64,000 bases of DNA from SXOA01 sp051004015 (GTDB lineage Bacteria; Planctomycetota; Planctomycetia; Pirellulales; Pirellulaceae), in assembly GCA_051004015.1 (NCBI GenBank), contig JBPCKT010000063.1, forward strand, positions 62,001-126,000, given 5' to 3'. Made by a program: the position numbers and the translations under genes. A model generated the notes under the pieces. It saw only the letters and a program-made list of their open reading frames with translations, did no database searches and was not told the DNA's origin. Of the stretch, positions 51,781 to 61,178 are shown in pieces; position 1 is the first letter of the stretch; each line of letters starts with the position of its first letter.

Positions 51781-53583
51781 CTATGCCGCCTGTTTGATCG
51801 GCCCCTTGGGGGTCCGCAGGTTGAACAAGCCAAAGATCTGCTGCTGGGTGAGGCGGAGGTCGGCATGGCCGCCGGTCTGGTTCATGATGCTGTTGAACAG
51901 CTCGCGCTTGTGCTCCAGAATCTGGTTGATCCGCTCTTCAATCGTTCCTAGCGCCAGCATCCGGGTCACCGTCACAGGACCGGCCACGCCAATTCGATGC
52001 GCCCGATTGATGGCCTGGTCCTCGATAGCCGGGTTCCACCAGCGATCAAACAGGAAGACGTACTCGCAGAACTGCAAGTTCAGTCCCACGCTGCCAGCCC
52101 CGTAGCTCATCAGGATGACGTGCTTGCTCTTGTCCTCCTTGAACTGCTTGAGAATGGGATCCCGCTGCTTACTCGGGATTTTCCCGTGGTACTGCAGCGG
52201 CCCAAACCGCTCCAATTTATTCCCGATGATCTCGATGCTATTCACCCATTGGCTGAAGACAATCGCCTTTCTGCCGCTGGCCGCCACTTCCTCGAGGTCC
52301 GCCTCCAGCCGCTCCAACTTCGAGCTTGTTCCCGTGGACGGGTCGAAGTTGCAGATTTGCTTCAGGCGGAGGACCAGCTCGAAGACATGCTGGATGGTGA
52401 TGGAGTCCCCGAGCTCGTTGAGGTTGACGACCCCTTCGTTCTCCGCGATTTCATACGTCGCCCGCTGCTCCGGCGAAAGGTCCAGCTCCGCGTCGCGGAA
52501 CATCTTCGGCGGCATGTCGGTCAGCACCATCTCCTTGGTCCGCCGCAGGATGTAATCCCTCGCCAGCTCCCCCAGGCGCTTGGCTGGCATTCCCGTCCGC
52601 ATGTAGCCGGGGGAGAGGAACTCGAAGATGCCAACGATGTCGTCCGGCGAGTTCTCAATTGGCGTGCCGGTGAGCGCCCAGTTCCGTGTGCGGGGAATCG
52701 CCCGCACGATTTCGCTCGTGGTGTTGTTGATGTTCTTGATCCGCTGGGCTTCATCAAGCATCACCAAGTCAAAGTGCATCCCTTCCCCCAGCACCTCCTC
52801 TTTGTCCCGCATCAATAGCTCATAGTTGGCGATCTTCACCGGCGCGCCGTCCTGCTGCCACAGCCAATGCCGGCGGTTGGCGTCCCCTTCGATGATGCTG
52901 ATGGGGATTTCCGGCGCCCACATGCCAAACTCCCGCTTCCAGTTCGTCACGAGCGGCTTGGGACAAATGAGGAGGATGCTGCGGATTTCTCCCGAGCGGA
53001 GCAACATGCGGATGGCGGTGATGGCCTGCATCGTCTTTCCCAGCCCCATTTCGTCCGCCAACACCGCGGCGTAGCGGGGATAGAGAAACGCGACCCCCTG
53101 ATACTGATAGGGAAAGGGCTCGAAGGGGAAATGCAGCGCGTCGGACTGGATGAGCGTCTCGAGCGGGGGCTGGAGGACGTAGTACAATCGGTCTTCGAGC
53201 TTGATGACATCGCCGGGAGGTTTGATCCGCGTGATAGTTGGTCTCTTGGGACACGATAGTGTTTGGTCCGCGGGGCCCATTGCTTCGCCAGAACCTAACT
53301 TCGCCGCTTGCGGTTTCGCGCCTGGCGGCGAAGCCTGTGGTTGCATCCACGCCGGCGCTTCCGGGAACGTGAAGCTCGTCACCCTGGGCGCGGTTCGCGG
53401 AATCCTGAGCGCGACCGCCTTGGGAAATTGAACCCAAAGGTCCGACGATTCGACTTCAGGCAATGTCTGCGGCAAAAGCAAAAGGAGCGCTGAGAGATCG
53501 TTTACTTCGAGCGCTGCGGGAAGATACGACGTATTCCAAGTTGACGTGGAGAGGATGTCGATGTTGGGTTGACAGTCGAACAT
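51781..53583 (-). CDS. SNF2-family DEAD/DEAH-like helicase
   Basis: The 600-residue protein has an N-terminal non-conserved region (1-155) and a complete SNF2 ATPase. Motif I is LADEMGLGKTMQAITAIRML (~175-194), motif Ia ILLICPKPLVTNWKREF, motif II LVMLDEAQRIKN, motif III ALTGTPIEN, motif V MSYGAGSVGLNLQ, and motif VI DQAINRAHRIGVAGPVTVTR. It lacks the N-terminal zinc finger of RapA-like proteins. Such proteins translocate on duplex DNA and remodel protein-DNA complexes. It is transcribed towards aroF. Pro/Ala-rich stretches in the N-terminal region probably form a linker. Confidence 0.93.
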   Translation of the reverse strand: MFDCQPNIDILSTSTWNTSYLPAALEVNDLSALLLLLPQTLPEVESSDLWVQFPKAVALRIPRTAPRVTSFTFPEAPAWMQPQASPPGAKPQAAKLGSGEAMGPADQTLSCPKRPTITRIKPPGDVIKLEDRLYYVLQPPLETLIQSDALHFPFEPFPYQYQGVAFLYPRYAAVLADEMGLGKTMQAITAIRMLLRSGEIRSILLICPKPLVTNWKREFGMWAPEIPISIIEGDANRRHWLWQQDGAPVKIANYELLMRDKEEVLGEGMHFDLVMLDEAQRIKNINNTTSEIVRAIPRTRNWALTGTPIENSPDDIVGIFEFLSPGYMRTGMPAKRLGELARDYILRRTKEMVLTDMPPKMFRDAELDLSPEQRATYEIAENEGVVNLNELGDSITIQHVFELVLRLKQICNFDPSTGTSSKLERLEADLEEVAASGRKAIVFSQWVNSIEIIGNKLERFGPLQYHGKIPSKQRDPILKQFKEDKSKHVILMSYGAGSVGLNLQFCEYVFLFDRWWNPAIEDQAINRAHRIGVAGPVTVTRMLALGTIEERINQILEHKRELFNSIMNQTGGHADLRLTQQQIFGLFNLRTPKGPIKQAA

Positions 53584-53626
53584 AACACCATCGTTTGCCG
53601 TTGGAGATTGCGACAGTTAATCGTTT

Positions 53627-53756
53627 AACGCAAAGGCGCGGAGTCGCCAAGGCGCAAAGAAAGAAAGAGGGGAGGGGTGTTGGTCACGGAACAATTCAAC
53701 TCCCTCCCTTTCCAACTCTCCCCTTTGCGTCTCTGCGCCTCCGCGCCTTTGCGTTT
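53627..53756. repeat. Fold-back element with 33-bp arms
   Basis: Left arm 53627-53659 (AACGCAAAGGCGCGGAGTCG...) and right arm 53723-53756 (...CTCCGCGCCTTTGCGTTT) are inverted copies, with 17 perfectly matching outer bases and looser inner part. The element fills the space between the helicase start and the end of the next gene. Confidence 0.75.
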
Positions 53757-53765
53757 GATTCTTCG

Positions 53766-54311
53766 CTATGCCGCTGCCGAAACAGGCGAGGGCCGGACTG
53801 TCTTCTGTGCTTCTTCCAGCGCTTCGCGGATGCGTGTGAACGGCTCCAGCAGGTCGAGTGCGTCGGCGTGGATGGTACTCCACTTTTCTAGCGCGACGCT
53901 CCGGTCGTCGGTGTGCGCCGGAGCTGTAAAGACTTTGCGTCGACCGAGCGCGAATGGCTCGCCGTGTCGTGTGGATGGGTGTTCGTCCTCGGCCGTTTGA
54001 ACCAGGAGGAGCGGCACGTCGCTGAACTCGCGGGCTGCTAGCATCGGCTCCGCGTCGGTGCAGACGAAGAAGGGCTTGACTCTGGACTTGGCGAGCAAAG
54101 TCTGGCCGATTTGTTCGCCAAACAGGAACGGGCGGAGCGTGGGGCCGTACAGAATTTCCTGGGCCCGGCTCGGCTTCAGTGGGGCGGTGCAATGGAACTC
54201 CAGCGGCCGGCCGGAGACATTCAAAATCAGGTAGCCGCCGAACAGGCCATGCTCGGCATGTTCGGTGACGGTGAGAAAGCCGATCGCGGGAACATTCTTA
54301 CCGGTAGTCAT
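53766..54311 (-). CDS. Conserved hypothetical protein (planctomycete type)
   Basis: From ATG 54311 (MTTGKNVPAIGFLTVTEHAE) the 181-residue product has an N-terminal beta-rich region (HGLFGGYLILNVSGRPLEFH, CTAPLKPSRAQEILYGPTLR) and a helical C-terminal half. The C-terminal part contains FFVCTDAEPMLAAREFSDVP. I recall similar conserved planctomycete proteins without known function. The open frame upstream of this start carries no family resemblance and overlaps the divergent gene's promoter region. It is divergent from the 54514 gene. Confidence 0.75.
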   Translation of the reverse strand: MTTGKNVPAIGFLTVTEHAEHGLFGGYLILNVSGRPLEFHCTAPLKPSRAQEILYGPTLRPFLFGEQIGQTLLAKSRVKPFFVCTDAEPMLAAREFSDVPLLLVQTAEDEHPSTRHGEPFALGRRKVFTAPAHTDDRSVALEKWSTIHADALDLLEPFTRIREALEEAQKTVRPSPVSAAA

Positions 54312-54513
54312 GTGGTGGAAATCAATGAGGAGGGACGGTGCTACCCAAAGAGCATCGGGCAATGCCTTGGAGGCACTTGAGCACGCTTGTCGCGGGCGGA
54401 ATGCCGCGCCGAAGGGCCAGCCCAATCCGCACGGTTTGCCAAATGCTCGACATGGGTGCGGGGGGGAGTATACTGACCTTACCAATCTGCCTAAAGTTGA
54501 CCGCGAGGGATTC

Positions 54514-54987
54514 ATGTCATTTGAACAGCGTCACTTCTCTCCCATCTTCAGCATCGACGTCTCCGCGGACACCGCCGCGGAGCAGCAGTCGAGCCAGATT
54601 GACGCCAACGAGCTGCTGGTGATGCTGCTCAAGCAGCTGCTCGAAGGGCAGAAGAAGGAAATTGCCCTACTGACGGAGATCACCCACCACATCGCCGGGC
54701 CGCACAAGTCCCGCCACCAGGAATTGATGAAGTGGAAGGAGGCCCACCCCGAACTGGCAGATAGCTGTCGCGGGGCGACCGAGCTGCTGGGCAAGGTGCA
54801 GGAACAGTTTCTCTGCAACCTGACCACCGAAATCGCCGACAGCGACGAGACGCTCGTCGACAGCGACTTCATGCTCAATGAATTCATCGACCGCTTCGGC
54901 CCCCGACTTCACCACCTCAACGGCCTGCTGCAAGTCCTCTCGCAGCTCGGCAGCGTGGCGAGTCCGCCGGCGAATGCCACGGAGTAG
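54514..54987 (+). CDS. Hypothetical helical protein
   Basis: The 157-residue product from ATG 54514 (MSFEQRHFSPIFSIDVSADT), preceded by GCGAGGGA, is mostly helical, with a leucine-rich stretch (ANELLVMLLKQLLEGQKKEI) and another helix near the end (LNEFIDRFGPRLHHLNGLLQ). HHIAGPHKSRHQELMKWKEA and CRGATELLGKVQEQFLCNLT look conserved but unassigned. There is no signal peptide or zinc site. It is divergent from the gene at 54311 and followed 20 bp later by a hydrolase gene, so it may share that transcript. Confidence 0.7.
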   Translation: MSFEQRHFSPIFSIDVSADTAAEQQSSQIDANELLVMLLKQLLEGQKKEIALLTEITHHIAGPHKSRHQELMKWKEAHPELADSCRGATELLGKVQEQFLCNLTTEIADSDETLVDSDFMLNEFIDRFGPRLHHLNGLLQVLSQLGSVASPPANATE

Positions 54988-55007
54988 CTTAACCTCCGGC
55001 TGCTTGT

Positions 55008-55877
55008 ATGCACGTCGAACTTGTTCGCACGCTCTCTCCCGACGGCATGAGACTGGACGGGGCACTGCTCGCGGGAGAAGCGGTTTCATGCAGGCAAGTC
55101 GATGCCGCTCTCTGTCTGCACGGCGTGGGAGCGAACTTCTATACCTTTAGCGCTCTGGAAGCGGTCGCGCCCGCCTTGCGGAAGCTGGGCATCTCGGTGA
55201 TGCTGGCAAATACCCGCGGGCACGACTCGCTTTACACGGCCTCGGTCGCCATGGGCCGCCGTCGCCAGGGAGCCGCGGTGGAAATTGTCGATGACTGTCG
55301 TCTCGACGTCGCCGGCTGGTGCAAGTTCCTGGCCGAGCGCGGGCTGAGTAGAATCCTGCTCATCGGCCACAGCCTCGGAGCCATCAAAGCGGTCTATTCG
55401 CAAGCGCATGAGCCAGAGTGCAACGTCGTCGGCCTGATTGCCGCCTCCCCCCCACGGCTCTCCTGCCGGGCGTTCAAGAACTCGCTCGAATCGGCCTCGT
55501 TTTTTGACTCTCTCACCACCGCCGAGCAACTCGTCCAAGCTGGCCGGGAGGATGAACTGTTTGTGGCCAAGTTCCCTTTTCCGCTACTCATCAGCGCGAC
55601 GAGCTACATCGACAAATACGGCCCTGCGGAGCGCTACAACATTCTGGATTTCGCCGGGCGCGTCTCCGCTCCCGCGCTTTACACTTACGGCAGCAAGGAG
55701 CTTGAATCCGGCAGCATCGCCTTCGCCGGCCTGCCGGAGGCCCTGGCCAAATTGTCCGACAAGCGCGGTTCGCTGGAGGTGGAAATCATCGCCGGAGCCG
55801 ACCACAACTACACCGGCTGCGGCGAAATTCTGGCTGCCGCGATGAGCAAGTGGATACAGCGCTACTTCCCGCAGTAG
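55008..55877 (+). CDS. Alpha/beta hydrolase
   Basis: A 289-residue alpha/beta hydrolase with a nucleophile elbow GHSLG near residue 121. ALCLHGVGANFYTFSALEAV supplies the oxyanion region, LANTRGHDSLYTASVAMG follows, and the C-terminal catalytic histidine lies in IAGADHNYTGCGEI. No signal peptide is present, so it is cytosolic. The substrate is unknown, perhaps a small ester or amide. Its last 16 bases overlap the end of accD on the opposite strand, so the two transcripts converge. Confidence 0.88.
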   Translation: MHVELVRTLSPDGMRLDGALLAGEAVSCRQVDAALCLHGVGANFYTFSALEAVAPALRKLGISVMLANTRGHDSLYTASVAMGRRRQGAAVEIVDDCRLDVAGWCKFLAERGLSRILLIGHSLGAIKAVYSQAHEPECNVVGLIAASPPRLSCRAFKNSLESASFFDSLTTAEQLVQAGREDELFVAKFPFPLLISATSYIDKYGPAERYNILDFAGRVSAPALYTYGSKELESGSIAFAGLPEALAKLSDKRGSLEVEIIAGADHNYTGCGEILAAAMSKWIQRYFPQ

Positions 55878-56698
55878 TCGATGGCCCGGGCGATTTCGCT
55901 CTTGAGGCGGGAGCGAGAGACAATGCGGTCGACGAAGCCGTGCTCGAGGAGGAATTCACTGGTTTGAAAGCCTTTGGGGAGTTCCAGCCGAATGGTGGCT
56001 TTGATGGTCCGGGGGCCGGCGAAGCCAATGAGGGCTTTGGGCTCGGCGAAAACGAGGTCGCCCAGGGAAGCAAAACTGGCGGCGACGCCACCCATCGTGG
56101 GGTTGGTCAGGACAGAAATGAACAGGCCGCCTGCCTGGTCGTATCGAGCGAGCGCCGCCGACACCTTGGCCATTTGCATGAGGGAGAGAATACCTTCATG
56201 CATCCGCGCCCCGCCGCCGGAGCCGCTGATAATGATAAGAGCCAGGGATTCGTCGGTGGCTCGCTCGATGAGCCGGGCCAGGCGTTCGCCGACGACGCTC
56301 CCCATGCTTCCCATGATGAAGCCGCTATCGGTGACTCCGAAGGCCACGCGGCGGGCCCGAATCATGCCACCGCCGGTGAGGGCGGCATCCGCCAGGCCGG
56401 TCCGTTTTTGCTCGGCGGCGATGCGGTCCTTATAGCTCTTGGTAGCGTCCACGAACTCCAGTGGATCCGCGGTGCGAAGCTGGGCGTCCCATTCCTCGAA
56501 GGTCCCTTCATCCAAAACATGACGCACCCGTTCCTGGGCGGACACATAGAAATGGTATTCGCACTGCGGGCAGACGTTGAGCAGCTTCTCCGCCTCTTTC
56601 CAATAAATCGACGCCGCGCAGCCGGGGCAGCGTTGCCAGAGCCCTTCGGGAACCCCACGCTTGGGACGATTGCTCATCGATTGGGTCCGGGTGGCCAT
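55862..56698 (-). CDS. accD: Acetyl-CoA carboxylase carboxyltransferase subunit beta
   Basis: A 278-residue AccD. The N-terminal zinc ribbon is C24-x2-C27 and C43-x2-C46 (LWQRCPGCAASIYWKEAEKL, LLNVCPQCEYHF). The crotonase-fold domain has SGSGGGARMHEGILSLMQMA and ISVLTNPTMGGVAASFASLG, then GFAGPRTIKATIRLELP and GFQTSEFLLEHGFVD. With AccA it transfers carboxyl from biotin to acetyl-CoA, the first step of fatty-acid synthesis. The gene is alone on its strand here; accA is not in the window. An inner ATG at residue 8 is an alternative start. Confidence 0.97.
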   Translation of the reverse strand: MATRTQSMSNRPKRGVPEGLWQRCPGCAASIYWKEAEKLLNVCPQCEYHFYVSAQERVRHVLDEGTFEEWDAQLRTADPLEFVDATKSYKDRIAAEQKRTGLADAALTGGGMIRARRVAFGVTDSGFIMGSMGSVVGERLARLIERATDESLALIIISGSGGGARMHEGILSLMQMAKVSAALARYDQAGGLFISVLTNPTMGGVAASFASLGDLVFAEPKALIGFAGPRTIKATIRLELPKGFQTSEFLLEHGFVDRIVSRSRLKSEIARAIDYCGK

Positions 56699-56801
56699 GG
56701 ATGGCTTGGGGGCGGCAGGTAAGAGTTGCGAGGGACATGCTGATTTTAGGTCAGCGGAATGCCGGCGTAAACATGAAATGCCGCAGTAAGGCGATTCAAT
56801 G

Positions 56802-57482
56802 TCAGATTCGCTCTACCAAATCTTCCCGCTGAAACCGCACTTTCGCCACGCCGGCATGCTTATCATCTGCCGCCCGATATCCCGCGCAGCCGACGACAAC
56901 GGTCGCGTAGCCCTTGGCGGGGAGGCCGAGTAGCTCGTCGTATTTGGCCGGCAGGATTCCCTCCATGGGGCAGGTGTCGATGCCGAGCAATGCGGCGGAG
57001 GTCATGAAGTTCCCCAGGGCGATGTAGCACTGCAGAGCCGCCCAGTGCTGGAGGTTGAAGTCCGCGGGGGGGGGCACGAGGCTCCCCACCAACAGTTTGC
57101 GAAAGCCGGCCAACCCCTCCACGGTCCCTCCGCGGACTTGGGCAATGCGGCTGAGGTAGCGGTCGATGTACTCTTCGGTCAGATCGAGGCGGCGGGCGAA
57201 GACCACCGTGTGCGAAGCGTCCTGCACCTGTCTCTGGTTCCACGAAATCGCCGGCAACTGGGCCTTCACGGCCGGGTCGGTGATGACGACAAACTTCCAC
57301 GGCTGCAGGCCATAGGAGGAGGGGGTGAGGATCAAAGCCTCTTCCAGCGTCTCCCAGACCTGCTCGGGGATCTTGCGGGTTGGATCGAACTTCTTGGTGG
57401 CGTATCGCCAGCGAAGCTGGGAGAGGAGAGCGTCGGGAGCGACAACGAAAGGCATGGGATCAGGCGTTTGGGAAATGGACAA
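56802..57482 (-). CDS. NAD(P)H-dependent nitroreductase-family oxidoreductase
   Basis: The 226-residue flavoprotein resembles NfsB-type nitroreductases: LRWRYATKKFDPTRKIPEQV with the FMN-binding RYATKKFD, LTPSSYGLQPWKFVVITD, and ALQCYIALGNFMTSAALLGI followed by DTCPMEGILPAKYDELLGLP. The C-terminal part ends with GYRAADDKHAGVAKVRFQRE. It reduces nitroaromatics, quinones or similar compounds using FMN and acts as a homodimer. It lies alone between accD and the divergent amidohydrolase gene. Confidence 0.92.
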   Translation of the reverse strand: MSISQTPDPMPFVVAPDALLSQLRWRYATKKFDPTRKIPEQVWETLEEALILTPSSYGLQPWKFVVITDPAVKAQLPAISWNQRQVQDASHTVVFARRLDLTEEYIDRYLSRIAQVRGGTVEGLAGFRKLLVGSLVPPPADFNLQHWAALQCYIALGNFMTSAALLGIDTCPMEGILPAKYDELLGLPAKGYATVVVGCAGYRAADDKHAGVAKVRFQREDLVERI

Positions 57483-57561
57483 CTTTCGTGCAGTTAGGGT
57501 GTCATTCTACTGCCTCGTTCGCACGCGCGGTACGATGCCAATGCTCAAACTGACTGGGTTA

Positions 57562-57638
57562 AACCACAAAGTCACCAAGACACGAAGTTCTCAAGCAACG
57601 TTTCTTTGATTTCCTTGTGTCTTGGTGACTTTGTGGTT
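57562..57638. repeat. Fold-back element with 26-bp arms
   Basis: Left arm 57562-57587 (AACCACAAAGTCACCAAGAC...) and right arm 57613-57638 (...GTCTTGGTGACTTTGTGGTT) match exactly over 22 bases. It lies 32 bp before the amidohydrolase start. Confidence 0.8.
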
Positions 57639-57670
57639 GCCCTCTTCCATCCTGTCGACTTGTAATTGCC

Positions 57671-59416
57671 ATGCGAAATGTCTCCATCTGCCTAGCAGTG
57701 TTCTTGTTCCTCCAGCAGTTCGCCTCCCTGCTAGCCCAGCCACCCGACCTGATTCTGCATGGCGGCAAGATTGTGACGGTGGATGACAAGTTCTCCATCG
57801 CCGAGGCGATGGCCGTGCGGGGTGAGCGGGTTTTGGCGGTCGGCATGAACGAGGAAGTGCTGAAGATCAAGGGAGAAAAGACGCAGGTCATCGACCTGGC
57901 GGGAAAGATGGTCCTGCCGGGGCTGATGGACTCGCACGTCCATCCCAGCGGGGCGGCAATGCATGAATTCGATCACCCGATTCCCGAGATGTTGACTATT
58001 GCCGACGTCCTCAAATACATCGAGGGGCGCACCATGGTAGTGCCGGAGGGGAACTGGATTTCCATTCGCCAAGTATTCATCACGCGACTGCAGGAGCAAA
58101 GGTATCCGACGAAGGCAGAGCTGGACGAGACCGCGCCGAAGCATCCGGTGATCTTTTCCACCGGTCCCGACGGCATGCTGAATTCGCTAGGACTAAAGGT
58201 CAGCGGCATTGATCGGGATTTTAAGGTCACCGGAAATGGCCTGATAGAAAGGGACCTGGTGACTGGCGAGCCGACTGGCATGCTGCGAAGCTGCACGCGG
58301 TATGCGAAGACAGATGTTAACAAATCGGCGGCCACCGGGAAGCGGGCGACGAGTGCGGAGAAGCTCGCCCGCCTGGCCGAGCTGTTTCACGATTACAACG
58401 CCGTAGGTCTAACCAGCGTTTGCGATCGGGACAGCAGCTCGGGAGCGATTGCCGACTATCAGGCCCTCCATGAGACGGGGAATCTAAGCGTGCGGATGAT
58501 GATCAGCCACGGAGTCGACGCCCAGTCGAAGCTCGAAGCGGCGCAGGAAGCTATCAAAAGAGTCGCCGCTCATCCGCTGCGGAAAGAAGACTCGCGGCTG
58601 CGGATTATCGGTATCAAGTGCTATCTCGACGGCGGAATGCTCACCGGCAGTGCGTACATGCGCGAGCCGTGGGGGCTGTCCAAGATTTATTCGATTACCG
58701 ATCCCCGCTACCGCGGCGTCCTCTTCATCGAGCCCGAAAAGCTGCTGCCGATTGTAAAGACCACGGTGGAATGCGGCTTGCAGTTCACGGCTCACAGCGT
58801 GGGGGACGGGGCGGTGACGAACCTCGTGGATGCCTATGAAGAGGTCAACAAGACGACCCCCATCCGCGGCACTCGCCCCTGTATCACCCATTGCAACTTC
58901 ATGACCGCCGAGGCCATCGACCGCATGGCGAAGCTCGGCGTGAATGCGGATATCCAGCCCGCCTGGCTCTACCTCGACAGCCGCACGCTGCACGCTCAGT
59001 TTGGCGAAGACCGCACCCGCTATTTCCAGCCGCTCCGCACGCTGTTCGAGAAGCGGGTCATCGCCGGCGGTGGCAGCGACCACATGCAAAAAGTCGGGTC
59101 GCTCCGGAGCGTCAATCCGTACAACCCGTTCCTCGCCATGTGGACCACCATCACGCGCCAGGCCCGCTGGTACGAAGGGCGAATGCACCCCGAAGAGGCC
59201 CTCACCCGCGCGCAGGCCATTCGCTTCTACACCATGAACAATGCCTACATCCTGTTCCTTGACAAGGAAGTCGGCTCGCTGGAAGTAGGCAAGCAGGCGG
59301 ACCTGATTGTGCTCGACCGGGATTTGCTGACCTGCCCCGTCGACGACATCAAGGAAACTAAGGTGCTGAAGACCTGGCTGGCGGGAAGGTTGGTCCATGA
59401 CGCCGACAAAGAGTAG
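57671..59416 (+). CDS. Secreted amidohydrolase, YtcJ-like
   Basis: A 581-residue amidohydrolase-3-family enzyme with a signal peptide (VSICLAVFLFLQQFASLLAQ). The N-terminal composite domain is PPDLILHGGKIVTVDDKFSI. The metal motif DSHVHPSG is near residue 87. Barrel strands carry GIKCYLDGGMLTGSAYM, FTAHSVGDGAV (histidine), CITHCNFMTAEAIDRMAKLG (histidine), and GGGSDHMQKVGSLRSVNPYN with the catalytic-type aspartate. Close relatives hydrolyse amides or N-acyl bonds on unknown substrates. Its last 20 bases overlap the CPBP gene, showing coupling. Confidence 0.93.
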   Translation: MRNVSICLAVFLFLQQFASLLAQPPDLILHGGKIVTVDDKFSIAEAMAVRGERVLAVGMNEEVLKIKGEKTQVIDLAGKMVLPGLMDSHVHPSGAAMHEFDHPIPEMLTIADVLKYIEGRTMVVPEGNWISIRQVFITRLQEQRYPTKAELDETAPKHPVIFSTGPDGMLNSLGLKVSGIDRDFKVTGNGLIERDLVTGEPTGMLRSCTRYAKTDVNKSAATGKRATSAEKLARLAELFHDYNAVGLTSVCDRDSSSGAIADYQALHETGNLSVRMMISHGVDAQSKLEAAQEAIKRVAAHPLRKEDSRLRIIGIKCYLDGGMLTGSAYMREPWGLSKIYSITDPRYRGVLFIEPEKLLPIVKTTVECGLQFTAHSVGDGAVTNLVDAYEEVNKTTPIRGTRPCITHCNFMTAEAIDRMAKLGVNADIQPAWLYLDSRTLHAQFGEDRTRYFQPLRTLFEKRVIAGGGSDHMQKVGSLRSVNPYNPFLAMWTTITRQARWYEGRMHPEEALTRAQAIRFYTMNNAYILFLDKEVGSLEVGKQADLIVLDRDLLTCPVDDIKETKVLKTWLAGRLVHDADKE

Positions 59417-60125
59417 TCCGGTCGGAGAATCCGCCGATTGGCCGGCGCTCCTCTTCGCCCTAGTCTTTCCCACTGTTCTGACCTGGGCCTACTTCATCGC
59501 ACTGGCGGACAGCCCACCCTGGTTGCAGAAGGGGACTTATGGAATCGGCAAGGTAATTCAGTTTGCCTTTCCGCTCGTGTTCGTCCTCTTGGTGCGAAAG
59601 GAACGCTTGCGATTCCACACGCCCGATTTGAATGGACTCGGCCTGGGAATTGGCTTCGGCCTTCTCGTTGCAGGTGCGATACTCACCCTCTATCACGTCT
59701 GGCTCAAGCCCGCGGGCTTTTTCGCCGGGCCGGTGACTGAGGAAGTTAAAGGAAAGCTCAAGAGCTTTGGCGTGGATTCCCTTGCCGCGTACGCCGTGCT
59801 GGCGGTCTTCTACTCTCTCGTCCATTCGCTCCTGGAAGAGTACTACTGGCGGTGGTTCCTTTTCGGCCGCCTGAAGAACCTGACGCCGCTGACCGCTGCC
59901 GTTGCGATTTCCAGCCTGGGCTTTGCCGCCCATCATGTGCTCGTGCTGGCGAAGTACTTTGGTTGGGCTTCCCCCGCCACCTGGCTGTTCTCGGCCGGCG
60001 TGGCGATTGGGGGAGTAGTCTGGGCCATGGTCTATCTGCGGAGCAAGTCGCTACTGGGGCCGTGGCTGAGCCACTTGCTGGTGGACGCGGCAATTTTTGC
60101 GGTTGGGTATGACTTGATGGCGTAG
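59397..60125 (+). CDS. CPBP-family intramembrane metalloprotease
   Basis: The 242-residue membrane protein has about seven helices and the ABI/CPBP motifs: EEYYWRWFLFGRLKNL (EExxxR, near residue 146), FAAHHVLVLAKYFG (second motif, two histidines), and GPWLSHLLVDAAIF (third, histidine near 224). Family members are prenyl-protein-type proteases or bacteriocin-immunity proteins acting inside the membrane. It overlaps the amidohydrolase gene by 20 bases and is followed 23 bp later by folD. Confidence 0.9.
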   Translation: MTPTKSSPVGESADWPALLFALVFPTVLTWAYFIALADSPPWLQKGTYGIGKVIQFAFPLVFVLLVRKERLRFHTPDLNGLGLGIGFGLLVAGAILTLYHVWLKPAGFFAGPVTEEVKGKLKSFGVDSLAAYAVLAVFYSLVHSLLEEYYWRWFLFGRLKNLTPLTAAVAISSLGFAAHHVLVLAKYFGWASPATWLFSAGVAIGGVVWAMVYLRSKSLLGPWLSHLLVDAAIFAVGYDLMA

Positions 60126-60148
60126 GCGACCGTAGAGCGTCCGTTACA

Positions 60149-61036
60149 ATGAGGCGCATGACAGCGACGATTCTCAGCGGCAAGGCGATGGCGAAGGAGA
60201 TTGAGGCGAAGCTGGCCGAGCATGTCGCCGAATTCGTACAGAACAACGGCGTGGTCCCATGTCTGGCGGCTGTGCTGGTGGGGGAAGACCCAGCCAGCGC
60301 GGTTTATGTGAAGAACAAACGCCTGGCGTGCGAGCGGGTGGGGCTGGAAAGCCGCTTGCATAGATTGCCGGTGGAGACGACGGAGGAGGAACTGCTCGGG
60401 ATCGTCGCGCAGCTCAATTCGGATGACGGCGTGCATGGCATTTTGGTGCAACTGCCGCTGCCGAAGCAGATTCGATCGGCCAAAATCCTGGATGCAGTGC
60501 ATCCGCTCAAGGATGTCGATTGTTTTCATCCGGAGAACGTAGGCCTGCTGACGCAAGGACGGCCGCGATTCCTCCCTTGCACGCCGCACGGCTGTCTGCA
60601 GATTCTGCACCGGCACAAGATTGACGTGGCGGGCAAACATGCGGTCGTGGTGGGGCGGAGCGAAATCGTGGGGAAGCCGGTCGCGGCGCTGCTGGCCGCT
60701 AAGGACTCCCATCTCGGTCCCAACGTCTGCAACGCCACCGTCACCATCGCCCACAGCCGCACCAGCGACCTATCCGCCATCACCCGCCAGGCCGACATCC
60801 TGATTGCCGCCATCGGCCAGCCGAAGTTCATCACCGCGCCCATGGTCAAGCCCGGCGCGGTCGTCATCGACGTCGGCATCAATCGACTGCCGGAGGGGCT
60901 GTGCGGGGATGTGGATTACGCCGCGGTGCTGGAGATAGCTTCCGCGATTACGCCGGTCCCTGGCGGCGTGGGGCCGCTGACCATCAGCATGCTGCTGCAC
61001 AATACGCTGCAGGCGGCGCGAGGGTTGGAAGTCTGA
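60149..61036 (+). CDS. folD: Bifunctional methylene-THF dehydrogenase/methenyl-THF cyclohydrolase
   Basis: A 295-residue FolD. Motifs include LAAVLVGEDPASAVYVKNKR, ILVQLPLPKQI (the Q-L-P-L-P signature), DVDCFHPENVGLLTQG, FLPCTPHGCLQIL, VVVGRSEIVGKPVAALLAAK for NADP binding, and TPVPGGVGPLTISMLLHNTL at the end. It interconverts methylene-, methenyl- and formyl-tetrahydrofolate. A second in-frame ATG at 60158 (MTATILSGKAM) is an equally good start. An approximately 12-residue insertion (HLGPNVCNATV region) follows the NADP motif. Confidence 0.97.
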   Translation: MRRMTATILSGKAMAKEIEAKLAEHVAEFVQNNGVVPCLAAVLVGEDPASAVYVKNKRLACERVGLESRLHRLPVETTEEELLGIVAQLNSDDGVHGILVQLPLPKQIRSAKILDAVHPLKDVDCFHPENVGLLTQGRPRFLPCTPHGCLQILHRHKIDVAGKHAVVVGRSEIVGKPVAALLAAKDSHLGPNVCNATVTIAHSRTSDLSAITRQADILIAAIGQPKFITAPMVKPGAVVIDVGINRLPEGLCGDVDYAAVLEIASAITPVPGGVGPLTISMLLHNTLQAARGLEV

Positions 61037-61055
61037 AATTCGAATGAATCCTCTT

Positions 61056-61164
61056 GTTCCCACGCTCTGCGTGGGAACACACGTCTTCGCCGCTCTGCGG
61101 CGCGGCCTAACGAAGAGGACGCGGAGCGTCAAAGCCGTGCGTTCCCGCGGGGACCATGGGAACG
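61056..61164. repeat. Cluster of REP-like hairpins
   Basis: GTTCCCACGC-TCT-GCGTGGGAAC (61056-61078) is a perfect 10-bp stem. It is followed by CCGC-TCT-GCGG, then GACGC-GGA-GCGTC, and CGTTCCC...GGGAACG at the end. The cluster fills the space between folD and the hydrolase gene. Confidence 0.85.
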
Positions 61165-61178
61165 AGGATGTTTCTTCC

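Noticed and set aside
61056..61164. Intrinsic terminator of folD
   Set aside because: Several hairpins are present but none has a T-tract; multiple tandem hairpins with TCT and GGA loops fit a REP cluster better.
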